Below, piece by piece: positions 1 through 12,600 of a stretch of 64,000 bases of DNA (the first letter of the stretch is position 1; the number at the start of each line of letters is the position of its first letter). The stretch comes from Lytechinus variegatus. Lineage: Eukaryota > Echinodermata > Echinoidea > Temnopleuroida > Toxopneustidae. The DNA lies in assembly GCF_018143015.1 (NCBI RefSeq), contig NC_054740.1:69031356-69095355 (forward strand). Reading direction: 5' to 3'. Below the pieces are notes generated by a model that made no database searches, was not told the origin of the DNA, and was given only the letters and a program-made list of their open reading frames with translations. The translations under genes were made by a program, and so were the position numbers.

Positions 1-3000
1 GAGACTGAAGAATTACATCCTCTACCACCACCGTCACCACCCCCACAACCACCACCACCACAACTGTCTCCGCAAATCTTGATGCTTCCACAACCTGCTC
101 CAAGATGGCGCCGAGTTAGGGTATGTAGCAATCACGTTTATAATCTGGTTTCCCTCGATTTCAGTTATACCTGGTTCCCACTTTCACGATTCGCACCACA
201 AATGTCTTTTTAATAGTGACGTATAATCGTAGTAGTCGTATCAGGTCATATCAGATCAGTCGTGGCAATCGTAATGATCCTACACATATTTTGAATGGTC
301 CAAAATTTTTCACGATCATCATCAGTTACGAAAGGCCAATCGTGGCGTTCGCAACAGATCGCACGAAAGCGAGAGAGAGCTGGGGATTACAGAAATTAAA
401 AGCTCACTGTTCAACTGCTAAGGGCACTATACATGTACATCATGTATCATGTTGTAAAAAATCTTTCCAAAAGAAATCATATAACTATTCATGGACCTAG
501 GCCCTTTGTCCCTATTGGCCATAAAATTATATAAATACGGCTACTGGGAATTGCTTTGTCACGGTCTAAAAAGCTATATCTCTCAATAGTTTCAAACATA
601 ACTACATCTCTCTTGATGTTATTGAATGTCCTTTGTCCTTCTTTGATTGTGAAGTGTCACAGGGTTCGATTTTTGGATAGTTACTGTTTTAATATACATC
701 AATGATATAGTCAATTCTCTCCTAATTTGTTTGTAAATTTCATATTTCCATTAATGCTCTATATTATACTGTTGTTGTTTTTTTACGAAGTAAGAATGCC
801 CTTCTGTAAAAATTGTACTTGATCTGTATTGTTTTATATTACTTTGTACTATGTTTTGAATGGAAATGAAATAAAAGAATTGAATTGAATATTCTGACTC
901 ACTCAAACGGTTAAGATTAGTTTCTCCTTTTTAAAAAAAAAGTTATCAAAATTACTACTGAATAAATATGCACTGAATTGAATGAAAATTGTTTTTTTTA
1001 AGTATTATGTACTGAATCATTAACACATAGTTTCGGAACAGGAAAAAAAACAAGAATCAAAATCTAAAAGTCCATTGAAAGAACCAAGCGCTTGCCCCCT
1101 CCTCAATCCACATCACCCATTACGCACCTGCACTCTTACTCTAAGACAATTATATATATATATTATATATATATATATATAATTCTTGAATTATTGTTTT
1201 CCATGGCTGTCAAGAAAAGCTTATTATAGTAGTGGCTACCCCTGCAATCCGCAACTCTGTTCATTGTTTTGTTTCATTATAGACGTTTTTTTTAAATATC
1301 TCTTTTGGTTCAAATCAAATATTTTGTTATGTACTTTGTTTATTTTATTTTCTTTGTTGATTTATTCAAAATTTCAGAAAATCAATTAATGAAATGAAAT
1401 AGCTCAGGCATCAAGGTTAAGCGGAAGAGGGAAAGGGGATACAGAGAGGGAGAGAGAGAGAGAGAGAGATGGGGTGGGGAATTAAACAAAACTAATGGTA
1501 TACAGGAAACTTTCGCATCTGATAGGTGGTAAATTGTATAAATATTCACAAGTTCCTTAAAGGGTGCGTGCGGGACTGGTATACTTGGCTTTTTGGGTGA
1601 TCTATCGTGCCCTATCGTGTGTCGAAAGAAATGTTAATTTTCTTTAGAAACTACAACAAGCAACCTCTTATTTTTCTTCTTCTTCTCTTCTCCCTTCTTC
1701 TTCTCCTTCTCTCCCGATCTTCTTCTCCTCCTTCTTTTCTTCTTTTTATCTTCTTCTTCTCCTCCTCCTTTGTCTTTTTCTTCTTCTTTTCCTCCTCCTC
1801 ATCCTTCTTCTTGCTTTCTCTCATTTTTCTTCTCCTCCTCTTCGTCCACCACCACCTCCTTTCTCCTCACTCTTCTCCCCTTTCCCCTCCTTCATCTCAT
1901 TCTTCCTCTTTCTACTTCTCCGCCTCCTCCGCTTCTTCTCTTTTAACGCCTTCTAATGTTTTGTCCACAGGATCGTGTTGACCGGTATTTACAACCAAGG
2001 CGAGTGCTAAAAGGGCCTCGGTTCCGTGGTAGCCGCCGACCTGAACCGTTGAAATATGCTGGAGAGGTAAGGAAGGTTGTGATATAATTTTTTTTCTCTC
2101 TCTCTTATGCAATGGAGTATTGGAAATATACCATTTCAAAATATTTTTCTTATATTCAAACATGATATTGAAGTTGTTTCTTGTGTTTATGCAACAACTG
2201 ACATTTCCGAATATGTTAGACATATATATTCACTGTTTACATGAACGTACTGCATCTAAATACAATTAGGTTCAATGTATTTTCACTATGAAGTGTTTTG
2301 AGAAACAATCACAAAAATATTCATGATTTTCTATTCCTTTCTTTCCTTTTCTATTTCTTTCCATCTTTTTTTTTATCTTCAACTAAGAAAAATCAGTCTC
2401 TAATACAGTTGATCCCAGCCCTGCTTTGACCATGCCATAATTTGAACCATGGAATTTAACTATTAGCCTGACATTTTCAATTGAATGACAAATATATTTG
2501 TGGACGTGCTCCAATCTGCAATTTTGTGGGGTTTTTTTTGTAATGGAAAGATGATGAAATAATAAGTTCAAGAAGTGTTGAATTAAACCTAAAGAAATTT
2601 GAAAAACATGCCCTTGGCAGATGTATTTATTGATTATTTTTGAGGGGGGGTACAGGTTATTGATTCAAAATATGCTGTCGATTCTTTTATTGTTATTATT
2701 ATTTTTAATAAAAACAGTTACCACCAAGCTACGAGCTGAGGCCAGTGCATGTTTATGACCAGGGACCAATAGTTCCAGGTCCACGATTCATTGGAGACTA
2801 TGCTCCAGACTCGGTAAGTTAATTTTTGTGATCACTTGTCCTTATTTCATCTCTATTACTATGCTACGAATCATATTTTTTCATTTTCATATTCGTATTT
2901 GTAATGTCCATTTAACGATGAACATGATAGAGAAAATTAAATTAAGAAAAATCAAATATTTGACTCTATTTTCATACTTGAATAAAATTAGTGGTTTCTC

Positions 3001-5028
3001 TCTCTACCCCTGTTTTTCTTCTGTACTGTCCCCGAAAGTAGGGACATGAATTAATGTCACTTAATATCGCATCCATACAAGATTTTTTTTTGCTCAACCC
3101 TCTCCCTGTCCTAATCTCATGTCCATATTCCTTGTTAACCTTCCCCTCTCTCACGTAATCTTCGAATTTGATTTTCTTCTTTTTCTTTACTCACCCCTTC
3201 TGTCTGTCTCTCATTTACTTAATCTCCCATCTTCATATAATGTTCTTCTTTTCTTTGCACACCCCTCCCCTCCCACACACTCAAAACTTTCTTTACTCTA
3301 ACACATCCTCTCTCTCTTTCTCACTCAATCTCGCGTCCACACACGATTTTCTTCTTTTTCTTTGCTCACCCTTTCTCGCGTCCATACACGATTTCCTTTT
3401 TCTTTGATCACCCTTACTCACCCAATCTCGCGTCCATACACGATTTTCTTCTTTTTCTTTGCTCACCCTTTCTCGCATCCATACACCGATACACGATTTT
3501 CTTTTTCTTTGCTCACCCTTTCTCGCGTCCATACACGATTTCCTTCTTTTTCTTTGATCACCCTTACTCACCCAATCTCGCGTCCATACACGATTTTCTT
3601 TTTCTTTGCTCACCCTTTCTCGCATCCATACACCGATACACGATTTTCTTCTTTTTCTTTGCTCACCCTTTCTCGCATCCATACACCGATACACGATTTT
3701 CTTCTTTTAATTTGCTCACCCTTTCTCGCGTCCATACACGATTTTCTTCTTTTTCTTTGCTCATCCTTTCTCGCATCACACGATTTCCTTCTTTTTCTTT
3801 GCTCACCCTTTGTCACCCAATCTCACGTCCATACACGATTTCCTTATTTTTCTTTGCTCACCTTTTCTCGTGACCATACACGATTTCCTTATTTTTCTTT
3901 GATCACCCTTTCTCGCGTCCATACACAATTTCCTTCTTTTTCTTTGCTCACCCCTCATTCACTGCCTCTCTCTCTCTCACTCACTTAATGTCTCGTCCAT
4001 ACAATATTTCGATTCTTTGCTTACACCTCCCCATTCCCCTCTCTCTCACTTAATCTCGTGTCTATACACCATTTTCTTTATCCTAACTCAACCCCCCACA
4101 CTTAATCTCGCATCGTTTATATATTTTCTTTTTTCTTTATTTACCCCTCCCCCTCTAACTTAATCTAGAGTCTGTACACGTGTTCCTTTTCCTTGCTCCT
4201 CCCCACCCCACACTATCTTTTTCCCTTTATTCATCTGTAGGTCTATCTGTCTGCTTGTCAAAGCATTTTTAGAATTCCAAAGGTTATTGAATTTCATTTC
4301 ATAGAAATCCTTGCATAAGTGATACATGTTAAAATCGTCCATTCCCCTATTAAATTCTTTTAACTGTTCCTATCTCAATAGGCACCCATGTACCACCAGG
4401 GTGGGGGACCCATTCGTAGAAGCAGTTCCAGGAGGCCGAGGGTCCCTCAAATGAGAGGTAACCACCTACCAGAAGAGGTGGGTATACAATGACATTAGTA
4501 GACTACCATTGATTTAATCCAATTCTATATTTTTTCTATATTTACTTTAAATAGCTTCAATCAAATGCATTTCCTAATGTCACCTACAATTTTGTAATAC
4601 CACTATTATATTCCCAGTTTGCTGAGATGACTGAACTAATCTTTTGAAATATCATTTGATAAATAGCATCTCATCCTTCATCCTCCTTTTATTGGAAAGA
4701 AGGGGGGTGGTAGAAGTTTTGTTTCTATGTATAAGTTTTCTTATAATTAATCACATTTCACCAACTCTAGCTTCTTTCAGATATCATTTAATTCTATGTC
4801 TATCTGCCATTTTCCACATTTTCATTAAAAGCTGATTATAGTATAACCAAAAGAAACAAAAAGGAAATATCATGGTAAAACTGTGGCTAGCTTGTGAAAA
4901 GTAGAGAAGTACCTTACCCTATTATAAGAAACAATATATGACGTCTAACAATTTTTCAATGTTCTTTTCATTTCAATACACAGGTGGGAGAAATGAAACA
5001 AAGACTGTTCCATGAGTTTAACTATTAA
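1..5028 (+). CDS. Unrecognised Pro/Arg-rich protein, 3' part of a spliced host gene (5' end outside window)
   Basis: Five coding exons can be chained in one frame, every junction in phase 0: 1-120 (donor GTATGT), 1971-2066 (donor GTAAGG), 2718-2813 (donor GTAAGT), 4382-4477 (donor GTGGGT) and 4984-5028, ending in TAA. All acceptors are AG. The visible 150 residues open with a poly-proline/glutamine stretch (about residues 8-30), then arginine- and proline-rich segments with GPRFRG and GPRFIG echoes, and end in LFHEFNY. No domain, membrane segment or signal peptide is visible. Three consecutive exons are each exactly 96 nt. I do not recognise the family; an intrinsically disordered tail of a larger protein is an inference. 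The exon chain is well supported by splice sites and frame; the function is unknown. Confidence 0.72.
520..893 (+). mobile_element. Decayed LINE fragment (reverse transcriptase remnant plus 3' end)
   Basis: Between 528 and 715 broken frames show reverse-transcriptase landmarks: a YG...LKSYIS stretch, then VSQGSIFG and, one frame over, YINDIVNS, matching the conserved GVPQGSILGPLLF...YINDI core. Stops and frame changes interrupt it. The sequence then passes directly into an A/T-rich 3' region with ATAAA near 870 and a TTGAATTGAAT-type tail at about 878-893. It sits in the intron after the first visible exon and is an old, internally deleted, inactive copy. Confidence 0.6.
1149..1182. repeat. 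(TA)n microsatellite
   Basis: Alternating TA with one interruption, in the first intron. Confidence 0.9.
1442..1470. repeat. (GA)n microsatellite
   Basis: A run of GA dinucleotides in the first intron of the left-hand gene. Confidence 0.85.
1660..1965. repeat. CTT/CTC-rich polypyrimidine tract before an exon
   Basis: About 300 nt of almost pure pyrimidine (CTT, CTC, TTC mixtures) ends just before the acceptor of the exon at 1971. It probably acts as a very long polypyrimidine tract. The open frame through it is low-complexity Leu/Ser/Phe and not a gene. Confidence 0.8.
3060..4235. repeat. Intronic minisatellite, unit about 42-55 bp
   Basis: At least 13 tandem units in the core 3331-3950, each built from CGCGTCCATACACGATTTTC, a CTTTTTCTTTG block and CTCACCCTTTCT. 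Length variants of about 42, 45, 50 and 55 bp arise from a duplicated ATACACCG segment and an optional ACTCACCCAAT insert. Units grow more divergent toward both edges (3060-3330 and 3950-4235). The array is in the intron between the exons at 2718 and 4382. Open frames run on both strands only because the unit is low-complexity. Confidence 0.9.
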
Positions 5029-8000
5029 CCAAGTATAGTTGATGACCATATGCTTACTCTGTCAAAGAGGGCTTGGGGTTATAGTGGAATCTGTTATACA
5101 GAAAACAGAACAATATCATGTCTTTGAGGACGAATGTGGAATTAAAAGAATTCAAATTCATTTTTTTTGTAGAAACACAAGAAATCACTTTAATAGTATG
5201 ATTGAGTGAGCGCACATTGAAATAAATGGCAAGACATGCAAAAATAAATTTTCAAACATCAAAGTTATTTAATCAAGTATGACAGCATTTAAACTTAGAA
5301 TGAAATTTGTCTTCAATGTGTCATGCATGACTTCATGAATTATCATTATTTTTACACAGATGTTAATAAGTTCTATTTGATTCAGGGAACTTTCTTTTTT
5401 GTGTATTTGTAGATTATTAAAATCTAGTTTATAATGTAGTAATATGCTTCATCATGTTCTTATGCTCTGAAAGTGAAAAAGGACAACTTGTGTAAAATAT
5501 AATGTGAAAGCTTTATACAAATGATAATTACCCAGAATGGCAGATAATCAGTTTCATCGAAGATCAATTATATAATTATCAGGACTTATTTTGAAATATT
5601 TTAACAATATAAATTTACACTTAAAAACTGAAATAAGTATTGGATAACATGTATTTTTAAAGTAAAATTTGCACATTTTAAACTATTGTGATTATTTTGT
5701 CAAATTAAAATGAATAATTTGTACACAGTATTTGTCAAAATAGTATCCAAGTACCTATCCAGCATATATCTAAAAATAAAGTAAGTGATCCTGTTTCTTC
5801 AAATTTAATAATTAAGGAATACAATTTTGTGAATGAAAAAGATAGCAGACATATATATACCTGTATGCTGATGAAATAGATTTCATAAAATGATACATTT
5901 TTAAATATAAATTTTCAAAATTTTCAATTATTGGTCAATAAAAATCTTAAAGCATAGAGATCGGTTGAGAATGTACTCCCTCACACCAATATGTGTGTAA
6001 AATCTTACAAATATCTTTCACCAGGTAATATCCAATATTTCTTTTTGTCACAAATGAATACAGCCAGTAGGCCTACTATGCCATGTGAAACAATAAATCC
6101 ATACCTCACTTTTAAACTGTACCTTGGCTTGTGTTTCAGTAAACTTTTGAAGTGTAAAATGGTACTGAAAATATTTGTGTTAAGCATGTAAGAGTTTACC
6201 TCCTAGATTTAATTTTATCTTTAGTTTATAGTAGTTGCAGTAAACAATGATTTCACAAGAAAGTCTGTAAAACCAGGCTTAATTGTCACTATGTCATTGA
6301 GGATCTAGATCTGGTACAGTTATATAAACTGAACTTTGTGAAATCTTGAAATCTACACTGAAAATAGATCACCAACACAGATAAATGCACGTGGGACAGT
6401 GTATTATTATTGCATTGAATGTCGGCCTGACGCTTGACCCGAATCCTGTGCTTATTTCCTAATTTCTCAGCAATTACACAATTTCTTCTAGAATCCTTTG
6501 GCACATATCTTTTATTTATAGAAAAGGACACTTTGGTGGTCATTTTATTGGATTCTGTACGAACTCGTTTTGAAATTGTTACCACAACTGGCATTTATCT
6601 TTAAAGGCAACTCAAGTAGTCCAAATGAGCATTTATTTTGAGAGGAAGTGTATAAGAAAACGGTGAACAGCTGCTACTAAACAATAATAATATCCTCTAT
6701 TAATACATGCAAGCTAGCAAAAATAAAAGCTGCAAATGTTTGATGTTGTGTATGAATAGGAGTCGGTGAATCCATTGCTGTTTTGTTACCCCCTTTTTAA
6801 TGTTTATCACAGTGAGCTAAGCTACTATACTAATCCCTATTTAGAAATCTATTTAAGGAAAAAAGTTCACTATTTTTGGCCAATTTTAGAACAGCTGCAA
6901 AATGGTGATGAAAAGGGAGAAAATGGCTTGAAAATGCGAACAAGACCCTCAGCAAAAATTCTGTAAGACTGTAAGATTTCAGTAAACCAAATTCTACCAT
7001 TTTCATTTACGCAACGAGGGTGAACAATTTGCTCTCACTTTATGCATGTGATCAACTGATCATCAAATACAAGAATTTGTTTTGTGATATACATAAATAT
7101 GCTTTGCTTTGGTAGATAAAGCTGACCCCTGTTTATATGTAACCTGCCATCCAAAAACCTACAATCAGTATCAGTTGCCCAAAATTAATTCAATAACCAT
7201 TCTTTTTATTGGACTTGAAATAGCACATTGTAAGCTTTGAAATATATATTTGGTCGCATGTCATAAGGTGGTCCAATTTCGCGAACAGGGTGAAAATGGT
7301 CAAAAATTTTATTTTTTGATATGTTATAGCTATTACCATTCTCTAAATGATGAAAAAGTCTCAAATACCTTTATTTTTCCTTAAAATGACTAATTAACAG
7401 CTAATTATTACATAGACGTCAATGTAAATGTGAATTTTGAAATGTGTTTTTCTCAAATTGGACCTGCTGCATATAAAATGGGGTCAATAGTTAATGCAAC
7501 ATTGGATCACCCTAGTATTTTGCAGTTATAATCTTTAAACATTATTAAATCTGTACCAAAAATCAAATAATTATCTATTATTGTATGCATATTAATTATA
7601 CTAATTAACAGTATTTAATTTCACATTTTTGCCCCCAAAATACCTGTCACTGTATTTATATGCTTGGCAAAATGACAATATCATGGGTAGAAATGTTTAT
7701 TGCAATGAAGCCAATGATACACAACATTTGTACTAAAAATTAAGATTACAAATTGGATAATTAACCAAATCTCTCTGATTTACTAATTGAAGAGGTTGCA
7801 GATCCGAGCTGACATACACATATATTCCATTGCTGCATATTTTCAAAATTGTCAAATTTTTATGACATTTAGTTGTTCCCTGCTTTAAAATGCGCCAAAA
7901 TATGAGGATAACAGTCATATTACATATTATAGTAAGTTGTTAATTAGGTTTAAATAATATTTTATCATTTACCACATCCACCGGCTCCGCCACCCCTGTT

Positions 8001-8150
8001 ACTTTAAACTTAATGTGCTATAGTTTTTGTTCCTGATATTGTATTGATTTAATTCATAGTAATATATTTAGCCTATAGTTCTAGCTTCAAAATGAGATAT
8101 TACTCAATAAATTTGGTCAAGATGCTGTGATGTAGCAACAATTTATCCAT
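5029..8150. other. 3' UTR and gene-free spacer
   Basis: AT-rich DNA after the stop codon at 5028. Candidate polyadenylation signals (AATAAA-type) lie near 5776 and 5937. The short open frames, including the 101-codon one at 6289-6594 on the minus strand, show no domain or splice context. I see no further gene here. Confidence 0.5.
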
Positions 8151-8212
8151 GGCACTGTGCGGAAAATTGTTCATACGCCACCCTTTTTGCATACCCAGCT
8201 TATGAAATGCGA

Positions 8213-8256
<44 letters not shown>

Positions 8257-8258
8257 TG

Positions 8259-8296
<38 letters not shown>

Positions 8297-8670
8297 CTTG
8301 TCAAATTTGATCAAGAATAACCAGCACAAGTACTTAATCAAATACGGAATAAATTCAGGGAGAGCTTCAAAAACACAAGTAGAAAACAAATTTTTGTGAA
8401 GTTGGGGATCACTCATGCATGAGAACACTGTGCAATATTGGTGCAACTTCCAAGCAGTCCACAGAAAAATGGTGTTTTAAAGAAACTCTTGCATATTGCC
8501 TTTCACTCCATTTTACAACTTTTAATTTTGACACTACGAAGAAGAACCATTTCAGATCTAAACAAATATTGTAGGTTGTATTTCATGAACAATAACAATA
8601 TTTTTGCATTTTAAAGAGAACCTTCCCTGGTGGCTTATTGTTTGTTTGGAGGGTGGCTGGTCACATGTAC
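8150..8670. repeat. Dispersed repeat copy (paired with 52560-52990)
   Basis: Shares ordered blocks with 52560-52990: CACAAGTA, a GAGAGCTTCAAA block, CTTGCAT/CTTGTCT blocks, a TTTTACAACTT block, and a GGCTTATTGTTTGTTTGG versus GACTTATTGTTTATTTGG block at the right end. An interrupted (TA)n microsatellite is embedded at about 8213-8295. The class of the repeat is not clear; no coding capacity is seen. Confidence 0.55.
8213..8295. repeat. (TA)n microsatellite, interrupted
   Basis: Two runs of TA separated by AATTAATGAAA. Confidence 0.9.
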
Positions 8671-9004
8671 ATGTACGCCTCAGTCGAAATACCTTGAAAT
8701 TCTGTATTTTAGCATTTCAGTTTTGGCACTTCTCATTTTCATGTCCAAGATGTCTTCCACATCGGACGACATGATAAGATGCACTATTTCTCATCTTAGA
8801 GGGGAGTTTTCAATCTTGAATGTGTGAGAAACTACAAGGTCAATAATCAAGGCTTGAAAAATCAGTTTTCATCTGAAAAATTCCTCTTGCTCCCGGCATG
8901 GCCAAGAAGATATACAATAAAACAAAAGAAGATGTTGGCTTATCCATGCAGAAGGATAGCACTTGATCTTGACCATCTCTCTTTAATGACACATCTGTAA
9001 AGAC

Positions 9005-9635
9005 CATGACTGCAGATTCTCTGCTATTGGAACCTTTCAGAATAATACTGATGTGATAAACCGTTCAGGCCACAGCTGTGCTTTGGTTTTCTACTATCGG
9101 AACCCTTCTGCATTATCATATGATTGATTGTTCTGCAATTCCTGAAAACCTTTGATATTGGAAACTTTAGCATGATTCTGATACGATCAACCATTCAGAC
9201 CAAAGCCACACTTCCTCGACCCTCTGCTATTGGAAGCCTTTGGCACAATCCTGATATGATAAACCATTCAGACCACTGTTGCGCTTCCTCAAAACCCTCT
9301 GCTGTTAGAACTCTTTGGCATGATTCTGATACGATCAACCATTCAGACCAAAGCTGCACTTCCTCGACCCTCTGCTATTGGAAGCCTTTGGCATGATCCT
9401 GATATGATAAACCATTCAGACCACTGTGCGCTTCCTCAAACCCTCTGCTGTTAGAACTCTTTCGCATGATCCTGATATGATCAACCATTTAGGTTAGTCA
9501 TAGATCCGCTTCAGACTCTCTGCCACTGGAACCTGATCATGACACTGATATGATCATCAGTTTAGGCCATGGCTGCGCTTAGGACTTTCTGCTATTGGAA
9601 CCATTGGGCATGCTCCTGATATGATCAATTGTTTC
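9005..9635. repeat. Tandem repeat, ~73 bp monomer, next to the SNRNP25 stop codon
   Basis: About eight or nine units of 71-75 bp. Each contains a CTCTGCTATTGGAA-like block, a TTTGGCATGAT block and a GATATGATAAACCATTCAGA block. In the centre (about 9195-9470) two monomer types alternate (GACCAAAGC...CTTCCTCGACC and GACCACTGT...CTTCCTCAAAACC), giving a ~147 bp dimeric unit. The array ends a few bases from the SNRNP25 stop, so it probably lies in or beside that gene's 3' UTR. Confidence 0.85.
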
Positions 9636-9640
9636 ACTGA

Positions 9641-12600
9641 TCAGTAGCCACCTCCTTTAGAATGCAGCCTCTTGACGAAGGTTACCACCTCCCTGTTCCT
9701 GATTCCATAGCTGAAGGGGGGGGTAGGGAAGAAAGATACAAATGCAATTATCAGACTGAAGTAATGCCTTAAACACTCAAGGCCAAATGAAAAATGTTAT
9801 GTTCCTTCCTCTTATTACAAGAAATGTAAAAAACAGGGCATTTTGTTATTCTTTTCTTTTTTTAGATAACAGCAACCTAAGACTTTCGTCAAGCCGCCTT
9901 TTTTCCCATCAACATCATAATATTAGAGTAAATGTAAATCTCTTTTGTACACGGAAGTTAAACCTTGGTCATAATGAGTAATCATCATGTCACACCAATT
10001 GCTCATGAAGGACCATAAGTACAAAATCCATTATCAGCTGATCAAGAACCTCAGAATATTTGGCTCAACCCCTTACAAAATGTCTAATGGTTTAAAAGTA
10101 AAGTATAATTGCCCAATTCATGAGTTAGATAAATTATAGAAACATTGGCCAAGGTTGAACCATAAAATCATTATTCAAGTATTCAATTATTTAATTGAAT
10201 ATTAGCCTGTTTTGTTATCAATGATAAGTTAGCAGTCAATATACCCTACAATCTGATCCTCTGTTTTGACTGGCTGAGAATCAATGTTATTTTGGTAAAA
10301 TATCATTGACTAACAAACTTCTTTATATTGAGGACAACACAATGAAACAGCCTCTGGTCCTTCACATAAATTGTCAAAGATCAACAAACTCATTCAGAAT
10401 TTTACTAAGATGCGAAAGAAAAGTATTTTTAAATGATGCAAAAGATTAATGGCATGCTTAATACAGGCAAATGTTTCTAAGCCCATTGTTTCCTTTACAG
10501 ATAAATCCTGGGGCCTGTCTTACAAAGAGATTGATATGATTAATGGTAAATATGGAAAGCCAGCAAAGTCAACATATAAAATGCATATTCGTTTTTAAAA
10601 AAATCTAGATCTATCCATAAATACATTGATTTCTTGACAATTTTGCAAATTTCCATTAGAAAAAATTATGATACTGATGGATTTCCATAAAGTTACGATT
10701 GATTGGATCAATCCTAACTCTTTGTAAGACAGCCCAGGTTTATATTAAATGAGCATGATAATAAAAATGTTTGTAAGTAAGCAGTGAAACAAACAAGAAA
10801 GATGAAACAAGTTTAGGCACAGATCATTTGTTCGGTGATTAGTAGAATACTCACTCTCTCAGTTTCTTGTAATCATCAGTCAGCTTCTCACCTTCAAAGC
10901 AAAGATAATAACTCCTCCAGACATACCGCCTTGCAAAGAGAGGAAGAAAGAAAGAATGATATGAAGTGAATCATTTTAAAAGGCATATGCCCGTATTCCA
11001 TAGTCCCGTTTGATTTAAGCCATGGTCTTACTTGGTGCTAATATTATGGGAAGCCAAAAATGTCAAAATTTGGTTTACATTTTCACTGTTTACTCTGTTC
11101 TTTCCCATGGCGAAGAAAACAATTTTAGTTATTATTCCAAGAAATTTATGAATAAATCAGGCAACCAGTGTGCTGATAAATTGAACTTTTTATGTTAAAG
11201 ATTAGTGTTACAACTGGCTATCCATAGTTACAGCATATTACTTTAAACCAGAGTTTAAAATGAACAAGATGTCTAAACATTTGTCCAGTGAATATAAACA
11301 TAAAGAACAACACTCTCTCATAACAGGAAAAGTAAACTCTATGGAGATGTATCTGATGCTTCATTTAGAAACCATATTTAAAAAAACAGAAAACAAAAAC
11401 TAATTTTTCTAAATAGAGTAGACTGAATCATTGTGGCCCAGTGGATTAGTCTCCAGTCATTGAAACAGAGGATCTTGGGTTCATATCTCAAATTTCTTTA
11501 GTAAGAAATGATCCACAATGTGCTGCACTCAACCCAGGCGAGGTAAACGGGTATCTGGCAGGAATTTATTCTTTGAAACACGGTGCGTACAAGCTGCTCT
11601 GCCAAAGTCAAGAAAATTATCCTGCATTACTGCAGAGTGCTCAGAAACTTCTGATAAAGTAGGTGTTAAGCACTATACATGTACATACAAGCTTAATTAT
11701 AATTAAGAGTGTAAACACACACATAAAAACTGTAAAACTCATACATAAATTATATCATTGAAAATATATGCAAGATGAATTTTATTGAACTGTCTAGTTT
11801 CTGCCCTTACCAGCTAATTTTCTTTTTGATTTCCTCTCGATTCTGCTTGAGCTCGAAGTACCTCTTGATGGCACTCTTCAAATCCTGAACAGTTGCAGTC
11901 TGCATTACCACTACAGCTATCATGAAAAAAAAGGAAAAATTATAGCATACCTAGCAAAATATAAATTGAAAAAAAAGGATGAAAAGAGACACTTTTTGCA
12001 AAAGTTTATCAAAAGCTCTCAATTCTTGGTGTTGGTTCCAATCTATTTGAATTGACATATCAATGTAAAGTATCTCCAAATAGTTTCAACCCTCTTTACA
12101 ATCCCATTTTCTTTCTAAAATTCAATTCACAACACTAAAGGCAACAATGTGAGCAAAGATCATTTCTGGAATACAGTAAACGCTTCTACAGTGCATATAA
12201 AAAAAAGGGACAGATTTGAAAAGTCTATAAAATTTTTGTTTCAAATTATGATCTCTATATTTTGGTGTCAAAAGATGCTCTGGGGTCTTATCCTTCAAAT
12301 GTTATTAAAAAAAATTAGTTTTGTTCACGCTTGAGCGAACATGGAATGTTTTTGCATGGGGTTAAAAAGGAGGCTTGCGCCAAAATGGCATCAAATGATA
12401 AACATGATGATCGGACTTCTTGCTTATCAGCACACTTCCTCTTAATCTTTACATTATCTTTGCCATAATTTTTGTATTATGTGGTCAAAATTCATTTCCA
12501 AATCTACTTATTTGCTCAAATATTTCTGTTGTTGTTCCTTTTTAATATCCTGTTTAAGCATTGAATTTTCCTTCTTTAGGCAAGAACAATTTTTTAAACC

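Noticed and set aside
1607-1981. 124-codon Leu/Ser/Phe-rich frame
   Set aside because: Pyrimidine-tract artefact leading into a real acceptor at 1970.
3293-3988. 133-codon minus and 208-codon plus frames with repeated peptides
   Set aside because: Both come from the intronic minisatellite unit, lie inside an intron of a spliced gene and have no recognisable domain.
6289-6594. 101-codon minus-strand frame whose start (MPVVVTISKR) resembles the PVVV block of SNRNP25
   Set aside because: The real PVVVMQTATV exon is at 11811-11916, and the rest of the frame has no similarity or splice context.
9005-9635. CRISPR-like array of regular repeats
   Set aside because: Units are contiguous ~73 bp monomers without unique spacers, in a eukaryotic context with no cas genes.
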